Assembly (NCBI GenBank): GCA_019925095.2
Contig: CM034392.1
Coordinates: 28,157,887 to 28,221,886 of the forward strand
From: Dendrolimus kikuchii
Lineage: Eukaryota; Arthropoda; Insecta; Lepidoptera; Lasiocampidae
Direction: 5' to 3'
DNA length: 64,000 nucleotides
The position numbers and the translations under genes are program-made. This document shows, piece after piece, positions 11,201 to 20,200 of this stretch. Each line of letters begins with the position of its first letter. Within the stretch, counting starts at the first letter, position 1. The notes beneath the pieces were generated by a model. The model ran no database searches and was not told the DNA's origin. It saw only the letters and a program-made list of their open reading frames with translations.

Positions 11201-13399
11201 AAAGTACTCCTTCAAGAAATGTGGTATCTTGGCCTTTCTTGGGATGAACCTATTCCTAAGAACCTTGCCAAGAAATGGCATACACTCGCCGCGAATTTTG
11301 CGGACCTTCAAGAAATCAAGTTACCAAGACTGATTTTGCCTGAAGATCCAACAGAGATTCATCTTGTGGGGTTCTGTGATGGATCATCTAAAGGATATGG
11401 CTGTTGTGTTTATCTCTGCGTGGTTACTTCTGAAAGTACTAAATCTAGTTTAATTATAGGAAAGTCTAAGGTAGCTCCCCTTAAACCAGTTACAGTTAAC
11501 CGTCTAGAGCTTAGTGCAGCTGTTCTTTTGGCTCGTGTTCTACGTTATATTCATAACTTACTTAGTCCGAAAATCAAAATTGGTTCGATAATTGCATTTT
11601 CAGACAGCAGTACGGTCCTATCCTGGATCCATACCTCTCCTCATTTGTTGAAAATGTACGTTGCCAATCGTGTGGTTCAAATTACTGAATTAGTTAGTAC
11701 TCATATGTGGCATCATGTCTCAACTTATGAGAACCCAGCTGACTGTTGTAGTCGAGGTTTGACTTGCGCAGACCTTGCTTCTCACCAACTTTGGTGGTCA
11801 GGTCCTATCTGGATGTCCCAACACCCGAAAAATTGGCCATCTGTTCAAGTTTTTGTACCAGATGCAGACCTTCCAGAAGTAAAGGATCCTTCTAACACAT
11901 GTATGCTAATTACACATTCTGAAGACTTATTTAATCTAATATCTAAATTCTCTTCCCTAACTAAATTACAACGAACTTTTGCTTGGTGTTTACGTTTCAT
12001 AACAAATCTTAAATCAAAGGGTGTAGATCGCCATTTTAATTCGTTGTCCGTTGCAGAATTGGATACGTCCCTAAAATTCCTTGTCAAGCGTGTGCAACAA
12101 GAGCACTTTTCTTCCGAATTAAAACAAATTTCAAATAATTTGCTTTGTTTAAAATCGATCCAAAAGTTATGCCCCTTTATCGATGAAGACGGACTTTTAA
12201 GAGTGGGGGGACGTATACGCAATTCAAAATTGTCAAAAGCGCATGCACATCCATTACTGTTACCTAAGTTATCGCCTTTATCGCGCCTAATAGTTGACGC
12301 TTATCATTTAAAATATTTTCACTGTGGACCCCGCACCCTCCAATCTCTTATCCAACGAAAATTCTGGATTTTAGGAAATAGATTATTAATCCGTTCTCGT
12401 TTATCGAAATGCATTGTGTGCTTTAAAGCTAAGCCGGTTCCGTGCCAACCGATAATGGGCGACCTTCCCGCTGAACGAATACAGCCTGGAAGATGCTTTC
12501 AAAGTACGGCTATAGACCTAGGAGGACCTTTCACTCTTAAAGAAAGTCGCCGTCGCAACGCTCGCACTTTTAAAGCGTATATTTGTCTCTTTATTTGTCT
12601 TCGAGTCAAGGCTGTGCACATTGAAGTTGTCACAGAACTCAGCACCGAAGCTTTCCTAGCTGCTCTCGACCGATTCGTGTCTCGCCGCGGCTTATGTCAA
12701 ACCGTGCTCACCGATTGTGGTACAAATTTCATAGGCGCCGATCGACAATTAAAGGAAATCCATGAGTTGTTGAAAAGGCATCACCGAGAAATCGCGGACG
12801 AGCTGAGTAATAGAAACATTATATGGCACTTCAATCCACCCGGTGCTCCTCATTACGGTGGCATTTTCGAGAGTGGAATTAAATCTACAAAATATCATCT
12901 AAAAAGAGTTGTGGGTTCACAAGTTCTGACACTCGAAGAGATGTTCACCGTACTCTCTAAAACTGAAGCGATATTAAATTCTAGACCTCTTTGCGTTCTT
13001 TCGACAGATCCAAAGGAAGTGGACGTTCTTACTCCTGGACATTTCCTTGTCGGTGGCCCGCTTGTTGCTTTGCCTGAAGTGCCACTGGAGAATGAAAGGT
13101 GTCCCCGCTCTCGCTGGCAAATGCTACAGAAGTTAACTCAGTCCTTCTGGCACATTTGGCAGCGCGATTATTTACATACTCTTCAACAGAGAAACAAATG
13201 GTTCAAAGCTCAACCCAATCTACAAATTGGAGACGCCTTGCTAGTAGAACCCAATTTACCACCTTTGCACTGGAGGTTAGGGAGAATCGAACAACTCCAT
13301 CCTGGCAACGACGGTGTAGTACGAGTCGTTACTATCAGGACTACGAATGGTAACTCACTTCGTCGTCCTGTCGTAAAATTATGTCCCTTACCTAACTAA
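8201..13399 (+). CDS. BEL/Pao Gag-Pol polyprotein
   Basis: A single 1,732 aa frame. The first ATG in the frame (8201, ATGAGTCAAG) is taken as start; the frame is open a little further upstream without an ATG. Order of domains: Gag (DUF1759-like, about residues 125-330); CCHC zinc knuckle CFNCLRSGHEINAC (~residue 390) with a second Cys/His cluster just after; aspartic protease with IDSCSMDSF (~467); reverse transcriptase with DICKMYRQ (~805) and FMDD (~882); RNase H with CDGSSKGYG, RLELSAA and DSST (~1057 on); integrase with an HHCC-like zinc region and catalytic Asp/Asp/Glu in AIDLGGP, LTDCGTNF and GGIFESG (~1436-1555); and a C-terminal DUF5641-like domain. No stops or frameshifts. Oddity: the protease active site reads D-S-C rather than D-S/T-G. 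Function as a mobile element is inferred from family knowledge; activity is untested. Confidence 0.95.
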   Translation: MSQAKSVDTNKTKLQAELKALISRREHAFRSMQVLYDLSKEMSIDSSKISKFRVRYKTIESLRETFAEINHDINLKKLEIEPGSIIDSNTLDSFDELYYEVLETADSLESQIMPSTSTQNNDGIRTSQVRLPKLQIPKFDGNIENWQTFKDSYLPLIHTNMSLSEIEKFHYLISSLSGFALTIAKGLPLIASNYQVVFQALTDRYDNKRVLATSYLDKLCMLTPLNKFSFESLNDLTNTLYESVNALRALNIQPLSEFLLFYLAARTLDADTRQRFELQNTREIPTFNDLLTFVQNYIKILEVSQPPSTSQLKLNSKLNRLNNNNSRNNISKNNIQNNYSPLLQSFVTTTHDEKRYFLCPCCQNSHSIYKCLKFQGLDVPTRRQLVNDLKLCFNCLRSGHEINACNSKTTCLICGSKHNTLLHIDMPTESATLTSTITRPSNQHTIKLLGSAVVRLCDINGEIQFARALIDSCSMDSFITTAYARKLGLPVQRCRMSVTGLGQNKVDEIQGVTFCSITPKHSDYPRFDLSLVVLKKITSNMPGVPIPSTIRDYFKHLNLADENFDRPNSIDILLGVDCFDQIYLGPRYAPGPGLPCALSSVFGWVITGQYNDRSFIRAPSQSVTSLVASTCALDEIVQQFWEAEEPPKVHISVPEDDICEQIYKRYTYRKLDGRYVVPLMLKEDASLLGDSHQYALNCFLSLEKRLARDPNQKTEYVKFMHQYEELGHMQPVTASSPTDQTYLIAHHLIVRSESSTTPVRVVFNGSGPTSNGRSLNDVVHVGPKLQVNIIDLVTKFRLHKIVITADICKMYRQILIRSQDRAFQHILWRNEPSEPLQEHELKTITYGVSSSPYLAIRTLRQLAEDHGATFPHAAQVLREDTFMDDITTGCSSVDEAIKLKEDLISLLKLGQFELRKWSSNTPQILTDIPAEHCQAPKIFSELNDESYLKILGIKWDPVCDRFTYSFSNKFNVEFTKRSILSIIARIFDPLGWIAPIVFSAKVLLQEMWYLGLSWDEPIPKNLAKKWHTLAANFADLQEIKLPRLILPEDPTEIHLVGFCDGSSKGYGCCVYLCVVTSESTKSSLIIGKSKVAPLKPVTVNRLELSAAVLLARVLRYIHNLLSPKIKIGSIIAFSDSSTVLSWIHTSPHLLKMYVANRVVQITELVSTHMWHHVSTYENPADCCSRGLTCADLASHQLWWSGPIWMSQHPKNWPSVQVFVPDADLPEVKDPSNTCMLITHSEDLFNLISKFSSLTKLQRTFAWCLRFITNLKSKGVDRHFNSLSVAELDTSLKFLVKRVQQEHFSSELKQISNNLLCLKSIQKLCPFIDEDGLLRVGGRIRNSKLSKAHAHPLLLPKLSPLSRLIVDAYHLKYFHCGPRTLQSLIQRKFWILGNRLLIRSRLSKCIVCFKAKPVPCQPIMGDLPAERIQPGRCFQSTAIDLGGPFTLKESRRRNARTFKAYICLFICLRVKAVHIEVVTELSTEAFLAALDRFVSRRGLCQTVLTDCGTNFIGADRQLKEIHELLKRHHREIADELSNRNIIWHFNPPGAPHYGGIFESGIKSTKYHLKRVVGSQVLTLEEMFTVLSKTEAILNSRPLCVLSTDPKEVDVLTPGHFLVGGPLVALPEVPLENERCPRSRWQMLQKLTQSFWHIWQRDYLHTLQQRNKWFKAQPNLQIGDALLVEPNLPPLHWRLGRIEQLHPGNDGVVRVVTIRTTNGNSLRRPVVKLCPLPN

Positions 13400-13541
13400 A
13401 TGCTCTATTCTCTACTATTTAGTATATTTAGCTTAAGTTTTATTATGTTCATTAATCTTAAACTATATTTATAAGTTTTGTTTAACTTTCACATTCCGAG
13501 CACAATACAATTGATCTTGTTCTGAAATCCTGGCGAATTTC

Positions 13542-13555
13542 AAGTGGGGGGAAAA
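13542..13555 (+). other. Polypurine tract
   Basis: AAGTGGGGGGAAAA ends exactly where the 3' LTR begins, the expected plus-strand primer. Confidence 0.85.
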
Positions 13556-13995
13556 TGTTACGACATGCCGTCACAGTCCTAGAAAGCATCCTTTCCTGGC
13601 AACATTTCCTCATTCACACCCTTATTCGGCCGATCACCAGTAGAGGGCGCTGCGCATAAGCATGCGTCTCATTGGCCAAGCAAAATTTCTGATTGGCTGC
13701 CTAACGATCATAACGACGCCACGCTCGTCAATTAACATTAACAAAACGTTGGAAAACCGCTGAATTGTACCAAAAAACCGTTTCTCAAGTGCCATCGTCT
13801 CCCGCAAACTAGTGTAGTGTATGTGCAACGCAAGAAAACTAATCCGGCCAAAATCCTGCATATCTCCTTACACAGCTCCAGTGACGGTAAGAGTTCAAAT
13901 TTCTTTATGCTTGTTTCGCTAGGGTTTGAGAGGCGGCATCAGGTGTACAAAGAGTCAGGGTTTGCTCCGGCTGAGTAGCCATTCATATTCGTTCA
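13556..13995 (+). repeat. 3' LTR of BEL/Pao element
   Basis: 440 bp, identical to the 5' LTR except for one C-to-G difference at 13691. Followed by the right target duplication GCTTA. Confidence 0.95.
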
Positions 13996-14000
13996 GCTTA

Positions 14001-14377
14001 GCTCCATTCGCGTTTCGCTGGACGATTTTGCTTACCATTATTTAGCTCCGATTCTATCAGACGCGTAAAATTGTAAAGGCTCTCATAGCGTGTTATCTCC
14101 GCTGAAACGCTTCTACCTAACGCGTACAGCGGTGAATAACTGAGACGCGTACATTAAACTCTGATACGATAGTATTTTGAACTGAACATGGGCAGTTCCT
14201 TATGCGATATGCGCTGAACGCGGTGGGAAGACGCTAAACGCTATTATTAGCGTGCGGTAGAATACCTACTATAAGAACATAGAGCCAAAAGCGGCGAAAC
14301 AGCATTGTTGTGGTTAGCGTGCACATGATTTTTATAAAGTGTTTTTACACATTTGCCTTCATTTTATGTCTGTTATA
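14001..14377. other. Intergenic, no gene seen
   Basis: Between the BEL element and the maT mariner. It contains several ACGCGTA motifs but no recognised gene or repeat. Confidence 0.35.
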
Positions 14378-14379
14378 TA

Positions 14380-15685
14380 CCTAGTCCAGCCATAAGTTCT
14401 GTTACAAATGAAAATGCATTTTTTTTTTAAAGAAGTAATGTAATATTTTAAAAATTTTACCTACATATTTATTAAAGTCTCAATAAAAAAAAAATATATA
14501 TTCTATTCGAAATGGCTACCTTTGGCTTTTATACAAGCCTTTAATCTGTTTGTGAACGAATCTATGGATTTACGCACTGTTTCCAAGGGAAATTTCGCCA
14601 CTGCTTGCTCCAAAGATTTTTTAAGAGACTTAATGTCGCCGTGTCGTTTAGAGCAGGCCATATCCTCTAAAACTAACCATAATTTGAAGTATAAAGTGTT
14701 GAGGTCTGGGCTAGATGAGGGCCAGTCTTCAGCTCTTATAAAGTCCGGAACGTTGGTTTCAAACCAGGCGTGGGTAGTTCGTGCCTTGTGACCAGGTGCA
14801 AAGTCCTGCTGGAAAGTCCACGGTACATTTTTAAAAAGTGTATTGCTGAGAGGTTTCCCAACATGATCCAAGACTGTATCTTGATACTCTTTGGCTGAAG
14901 TTTTTACTCCTTTTTCACAAAAATGTAATTTTGTGACTCCTTGATAAGACACGCCCCACCAAAACCATCATTGACGCAGGATGATGACCACGTTGTACCT
15001 ATCCGACTACTTGAGCAGCTTCTTTAGAGCTGTGAGCGTACACTTTATCATTTTGCTTATTGTAGTGTTCTTCAATCGTGAAAAATTTTTCAACGGTAAA
15101 GAGGATATTTCTGTACCTTTCACCTGCGTATCGCGACAGAAGGCGTTTTGATCGATCTACTCTCTTTAATTGTAAAGATTGATGTAGGGCATGTCCTGTA
15201 TATCGACGATAAGCACCGAGCTTCAGGTCTTGTTTTATAATACGCGACAGAGTCCTAGCGGGAATCTTCATTTCTCGCGATAACATTTTTTGCTTCCTAA
15301 TGGGGTTTCGACGAATTTTGGCTTTAACAGCATTAACAACTTTTGTAGTTCTAACAGCACGCGGCCGCCCCGATCTTTTCTGGTTTTCGACGGACGAAGT
15401 GTTGTTGTATCTGTTGAACGAACCTATAGCTGATACCAAACTTTTGAAGTGTCTGGAATATGACCGACAGCTCCATCCCCACTTTGTGCAAGGCCATCAC
15501 TGCAATCCTATTTTCTTTAACACCCCATTCCGTGTTGTAATTTGATAACGAACACGAAAAAATATGTGAAATGGCGCAAAATCGAAAGAAGTTTTAAAAA
15601 TAATATACGTGTTCCAAATTCAAAATAATTAAAAAGTTGAAAAAAAGAAAAGTTTCTATGTAACAGTATTTATGGCCAGACTAGT
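14380..15685 (-). mobile_element. maT (DD37D) mariner-like transposon, inactive
   Basis: A 1,306 bp element bounded by TA dinucleotides (14378-14379 and 15686-15687). Imperfect terminal inverted repeats read CCTAGTCCAGCCATAA at the left and ACTAGTCTGGCCATAA from the right end, both running into CTGTTACA. The size and ends match the copy at 26054-28313. The - strand transposase inside is broken. Confidence 0.85.
14503..15539 (-). pseudogene. maT transposase (DD37D), broken
   Basis: Pieces at 14999-15439 and 14503-14952 together cover most of a Tc1/mariner-superfamily transposase: N-terminal helix-turn-helix (RSGRP, then [18 protein letters not shown]) and a DDE catalytic region ([28 protein letters not shown]). 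Counting from the Asp of QQD, the third catalytic residue lies 37 residues on, which defines the DD37D/maT group; here that position (14689-14691) is Tyr, in LNTLYFKLW, where the 26 kb copy keeps Asp. The start codon context is ACG instead of ATG, part of the N-terminal region is deleted with a frame change, and a stop separates the two pieces. It cannot be active. Confidence 0.85.
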
Positions 15686-15890
15686 TATATGACTAATAGA
15701 TGCGAAAAGCTGAACGAATGCGTGTGTACGCATCTTTATAGAAACCTGGTGATTTCGATGGACAAAAGCTGAATCGAGTTGAATAAGTGTAGTATTAACC
15801 CTTAATCGATTTTTAATCAATTTTCCTTAGATGGCGTGACGTGCCTATAATCGAGTGATGCCTTAGCGATTAATCATAGATAATACTATT
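15686..15890 (-). repeat. maT-flanking repeat, shared with 46375-46583
   Basis: About 200 bp next to this maT 5' end reappears, reverse-complemented, next to the maT 5' end at 46584 ('gcgaaaagctgaacgaatgcgtg', 'gaaacctggtgatttcgat'). Either maT inserted into an older repeat or a maT-plus-flank block was duplicated. Confidence 0.65.
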
Positions 15891-15892
15891 AG

Positions 15893-16205
15893 TAGTAGTA
15901 GAATTCACCAAAAAGGCAGGCAAAGGAATCTTAGTTCATACAGCCAATTCTGATGTATAAGTCTTCGTATAGTAGCGCAGTTACATTGCAGGCTAAAGCT
16001 GACGCCATTCAATAGATTCATTGTGAAAACTTGAAAGGCCACATTTGGCTATACAGTTCACTTTTCTCACAAAAACACATAATTACTACTCAAAAACTAT
16101 CAATATCCTACAACTATTGTTCATTTTAAAGTAATTTTACATATTTTTAGAGAATAAAACTGCACAACACAACGTCCCCTTTCAGTTCCCGCCAAAAACT
16201 TTATA
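15893..16205 (-). repeat. Repeat family G
   Basis: Reverse-oriented copy of the 5889-6215 repeat, including the GCAGGCAAAGGAATCTTAG segment and the end TTCCCGCCAAAAACT. Confidence 0.6.
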
Positions 16206-17121
16206 TAAATAGAATACTATTAAGTTTCAAAAAAGTTATAAGTTTTTATTACAGTGGTGCGCAATCAACCAAACTGTCAAAAACAAGAGCCATCTAGCTA
16301 TTGGCTAATGGAAGTTCATTAGCCGACTAAAAACGTCGTTTCGTTTTTTGGCTAATGGGTAAATGACAGCCAACGGCTCACAGCTAACATGTAAGCCATA
16401 TAAATTTCTCAGGTGGTTTTTGGTTTTATTTAAAACGTAGTGTTAAATTCTTTTTAGTATCATTCGTGACAACCTCCCATCCTCAACCCATCAGACAGTT
16501 GATTTATTCATTTAGGTTTATGGCTTGGCAGCTAGGCCTTTAAGCCAGATCTTAGTTTACAATATAGTTTCTTCATTTTCTTAAGCCTATGTGTAGCACA
16601 CCTAAACTGTAGGTAATCAGCTAGTGCCATTCAACGGAGTTCTTGTGACAACTCCAAAGGCCACATTTTACTATACAGTTCACTTTTTCTAACAAAACAC
16701 ATAATTATTACTCACAAACTATCAATATCCTACAACTATTGTTCATTTTAGAGTAATTTTACACATTTTTAGAAAATAAAACTGCACAGCACCACATCTC
16801 CTTTCAGTTCCCGCCAAAAACTCCTCAGACAGTTGACAAACTGGTTGACAATTTAGCGTTGCTATTTTGTGAACTACTTTTATTAGCTGGCTTTGACAAT
16901 AGCTACTTGGATCTAGTTGTTTATGGATATCTTCACAGAGTACATTTAATATAAGTTATGGTTTACATATAACAATTTGTTTTTTAATTTACTGTAATTT
17001 ACTCAAACTATGCACATTTTCTGATTTAAACAAATATTTCTATGAGTACCGAATTAGTTAAAAAAAGAAGATAATTCCATGAACAATACATAAATATAAG
17101 AGTGGGTTATTTGGTGTAATA
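16206..17121. other. Upstream region of Bap60
   Basis: Contains a third family G copy (16628-16815, -). The proximal ~300 bp before the ATG is AT-rich with no TATA box that could be assigned confidently. The promoter is presumed here but not resolved. Confidence 0.35.
16628..16815 (-). repeat. Repeat family G, partial
   Basis: Matches the TTGTGACAACTC... to ...TTCCCGCCAAAAACTCC part of the family. Confidence 0.6.
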
Positions 17122-17259
17122 ATGGCGCAAAGATTCCCGAGCGGCGGGCCAAGTGCTGCACCACCGCCGGGAGCGCTGCCGCCGCAGCGCTACCCGGGTC
17201 CCGCCGCGCCGCAAGGCTCGCCGATGCCCCCGCGTCCATATCCAGGACCGAGCTTTCCA
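17122..17259 (+). CDS. Bap60: Bap60 exon 1
   Basis: 46 codons from ATG (MAQRFPSGG...). The donor is GTGAGT at 17260. The intron falls between codons (phase 0). Confidence 0.9.
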
Positions 17260-20200
17260 GTGAGTATAATCAAGTCTGTAAACACAATGTAGTAGACGCT
17301 ATACTTTGATCTGTCTTCACCCAACATTACGCCTTCAAAACGTAGTCTTGATTCTGAAATGAAACAGGTACAACTTCCTGCAAAATTGGTTGGTAAAATA
17401 GCAAAAGACATAGCTATTAACATTAGTAGTTTAGTCTATCGCAACTGTAGCCATTAGTATTGAGTAGGACAAGTATGAGCCAGTGTATTTGTCCAGTACA
17501 AAATACATTTGTACTATATGGCTCAAAATTTGAAAATGTAAGGCTTCAAAATTTTTGTCGCATTACTACTCACTCTTCAAATGTAAGAGGAAGAAGAAAA
17601 CGAGGCTTACTCTACAACAGTACAATAATGCCTCTACAGATATTCATATTACAAAAAGGGGCAACATGACATGCTATAGTACTATTGCTAGTAAAATGAT
17701 ATGTTTTTTTTATTATATATATCTCTACGGACTCGAGTTCCGTACCCTTTTTTAATACTTAATTTCTATGAAAAATTTGAGACTCCGTACACGCTTATTG
17801 TTTGTTTTTGTTAGTGTATGTGACATTATATGTAGTAATTTTTCTGTTTTGGTGTACCTTAAGAATAACTTATTATATTAATTTATTCTAATTTTAATAC
17901 TAAACTTATACTAATGTAGAGTGTATCTGTTACATGCTGGTGTTGTGAGGAAGTGCATGTGCAGTGTTGGCCTTATATCTATACTTATATATAGTCGTAT
18001 CTAGTGCCATGTGTGTTGATATGATTGAGGCTGATTACGTCTGATTCTTCATCAACATTTCCGAATTAGAAGTTTTGATTGTACTGCACGTAGGTACAAA
18101 TTGTGAGGAACGGAAAAATAAGGCAATTTTTCAAATGTGCTGCTGCAGTACAAACCATACAAAACTTCTTGCCTCATTTGAAGTGGTACTTTGTACTGGT
18201 TCGAAAAGATATGTTACTTTTATAATCTCATTTTATAATTGTGTCATACTCAACACTAGCAGTTATAATACTAAACAACTAATTTTATATTGATGTCTCC
18301 TAATTCTTGCTTATTATTTGTTTCCCCTAGAAAACTATACTGTGAGTTGTAGATAAGACGGACAGCTCAATAGGGTTTTGAAATATTCCCTATTATAGCA
18401 GCTTTATAAGGAAAGCAGTAATATCATTAATAGATCTTATTCACAAGGTTACTCTATAGGACTTGTAGCCAGTTCCTATAATTGTGGGGTGTACCTTCAA
18501 ATCCCACTATTATACATACTTTAAAAAAGGTTTCCTAAAGATTACAAAAACCGAAAAGAAAGGTCATAACCTTTCATTAATTTTAGGGGTTTTGAAACTA
18601 CATCCCTCATATCTTACCAATCATTCCTTACCCTTACTATTGGGTAAAATTTGACATAAGCTTCACAGGTAATGTTGATTTTTTATTGATGGTTACACAA
18701 GTGAATGAATAGTAAGGTAAAGGAATAGGTCATTATTGAAATGTAGGCAAGCAGTCCAATGGAGGGCCCATTACTTTACAAAATCTTCCATATAATAAAT
18801 CTGTAGAGGTCGATTTTCTGTACTATGAAAAAAAAATTGCTAAAAACTGAGCCAGGGGCATGTAAGAAGTGAAATAGAACTAAATTAGATTTTTTTTAAA
18901 TTTTTTGTTTCTCTGTTTGTACCAGCTAATCTTTGAAACGACTTGACCGATTTAAATGAAATTTTGTATGGTGGTAGCTTATATCCCTGGTCAACATATA
19001 GGATACTTTTGATCACGAAAAGTTAAAAAGTTCCTGTGGGATAGTTAAAAACCCTCACCACACGGACAAAGTCGTAGGCATCAGCTAGTTGCCAACATGT
19101 TGGTGGGTGAAACAGTGAACTCCTGAAGGCAGTATCTTTTGTTGCAGTGTGAATAATGAGGTTTTGTTCTTGAAGCCGTACCACCTGGTAGCTAGAGGTC
19201 TAGGTCCAGATAATGATTTTTGAATTTTTTAAGCCATCCATTGTAGTTTGTATAAAAGTAATGCATTTGAGTGTGCAGTTTGTGGTAAAGTTGTTTTAGG
19301 TTCTAGGAGAGGATCATTGAGAGTTCAGTACACCAACAATTGTTAGAACCAATGTTATTCTGTTTCCTTCTGTCTGTGTTGTGTTTAAATGAGTGTTGTT
19401 GTTTGTTTTTTTTTTGTAATAGGTAAATAATAAAACATAATGTTTATAACAAAATCCCTTTTAAGTTAAATTCTTCATTATATTTCACATGAAACATAAT
19501 TAATGGTAAATAAAATTCTATATTTTACAAGAACTCTATATTTTTAACCCTTCAGTTCACTATTAGCACATATGTGTCCGCGATGAGAGTGCAGATCGCG
19601 TTTGTGCACGTGATCGTTAATTGTGTTGTTGTCTCACTCTGTTTATATAGGAGTTGTATCATTTGTATGAAATGGGTATATTTTCTTGGTATATTGCGAG
19701 ATAGTGATAGTGTTAGTCTTGCGGCTTTTGGAAGAGATGAAGGGTTAAGAATTATATTAATGTAAATGTTTTTGTAAAGTTCATTTCTTCCTAAAAATAA
19801 ATATATTTTTAAAACAATATGCTTGCTTTTAAGGATATAATAAAATTGGGAATAGAAAAGAATACAATGCAAAAAGTTTTATTTTATAAAAAATGGGTTT
19901 TACGGAAATGATAGGAAGCAATAAAGTTTTATTTCTTTCCTGTTGCATAGTGAGTATCTGTCCAGGTATTAGCATTTTAATAAAGATGCTAGCAAGTGTC
20001 ACACACTCGACTAGTTCCTGTGCACACTTGCAATGGTCTAATCAGCTCAGGTCAGAGTACATTTCCTGTTAACAAACAAACTTGCCAAACTTAATATTCT
20101 GTTATCTAGTACCAGTTGGAACATTTTTGTTCAAGAGTAAACTTATAAAGATGAGATATCTGAGCTTAGAGATGGGAAATTTATTGGCTGTTATTATAAA

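Larger units (their letters stand above)
7270..13995 (+). mobile_element. BEL/Pao LTR retrotransposon, near-intact
   Basis: A 6,726 bp element with two 440 bp LTRs (7270-7709 and 13556-13995) that begin TGTTACGACA and end TTCGTTCA. The LTRs differ at only one base (7405 C, 13691 G). The insertion is flanked by GCTTA at 7265-7269 and 13996-14000, the 5 bp duplication usual for BEL/Pao. Between the LTRs are a candidate primer-binding site, one long Gag-Pol frame (8201-13399) and a polypurine tract. LTR identity and an uninterrupted frame indicate a recent insertion in the intergenic DNA upstream of Bap60. Confidence 0.95.
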
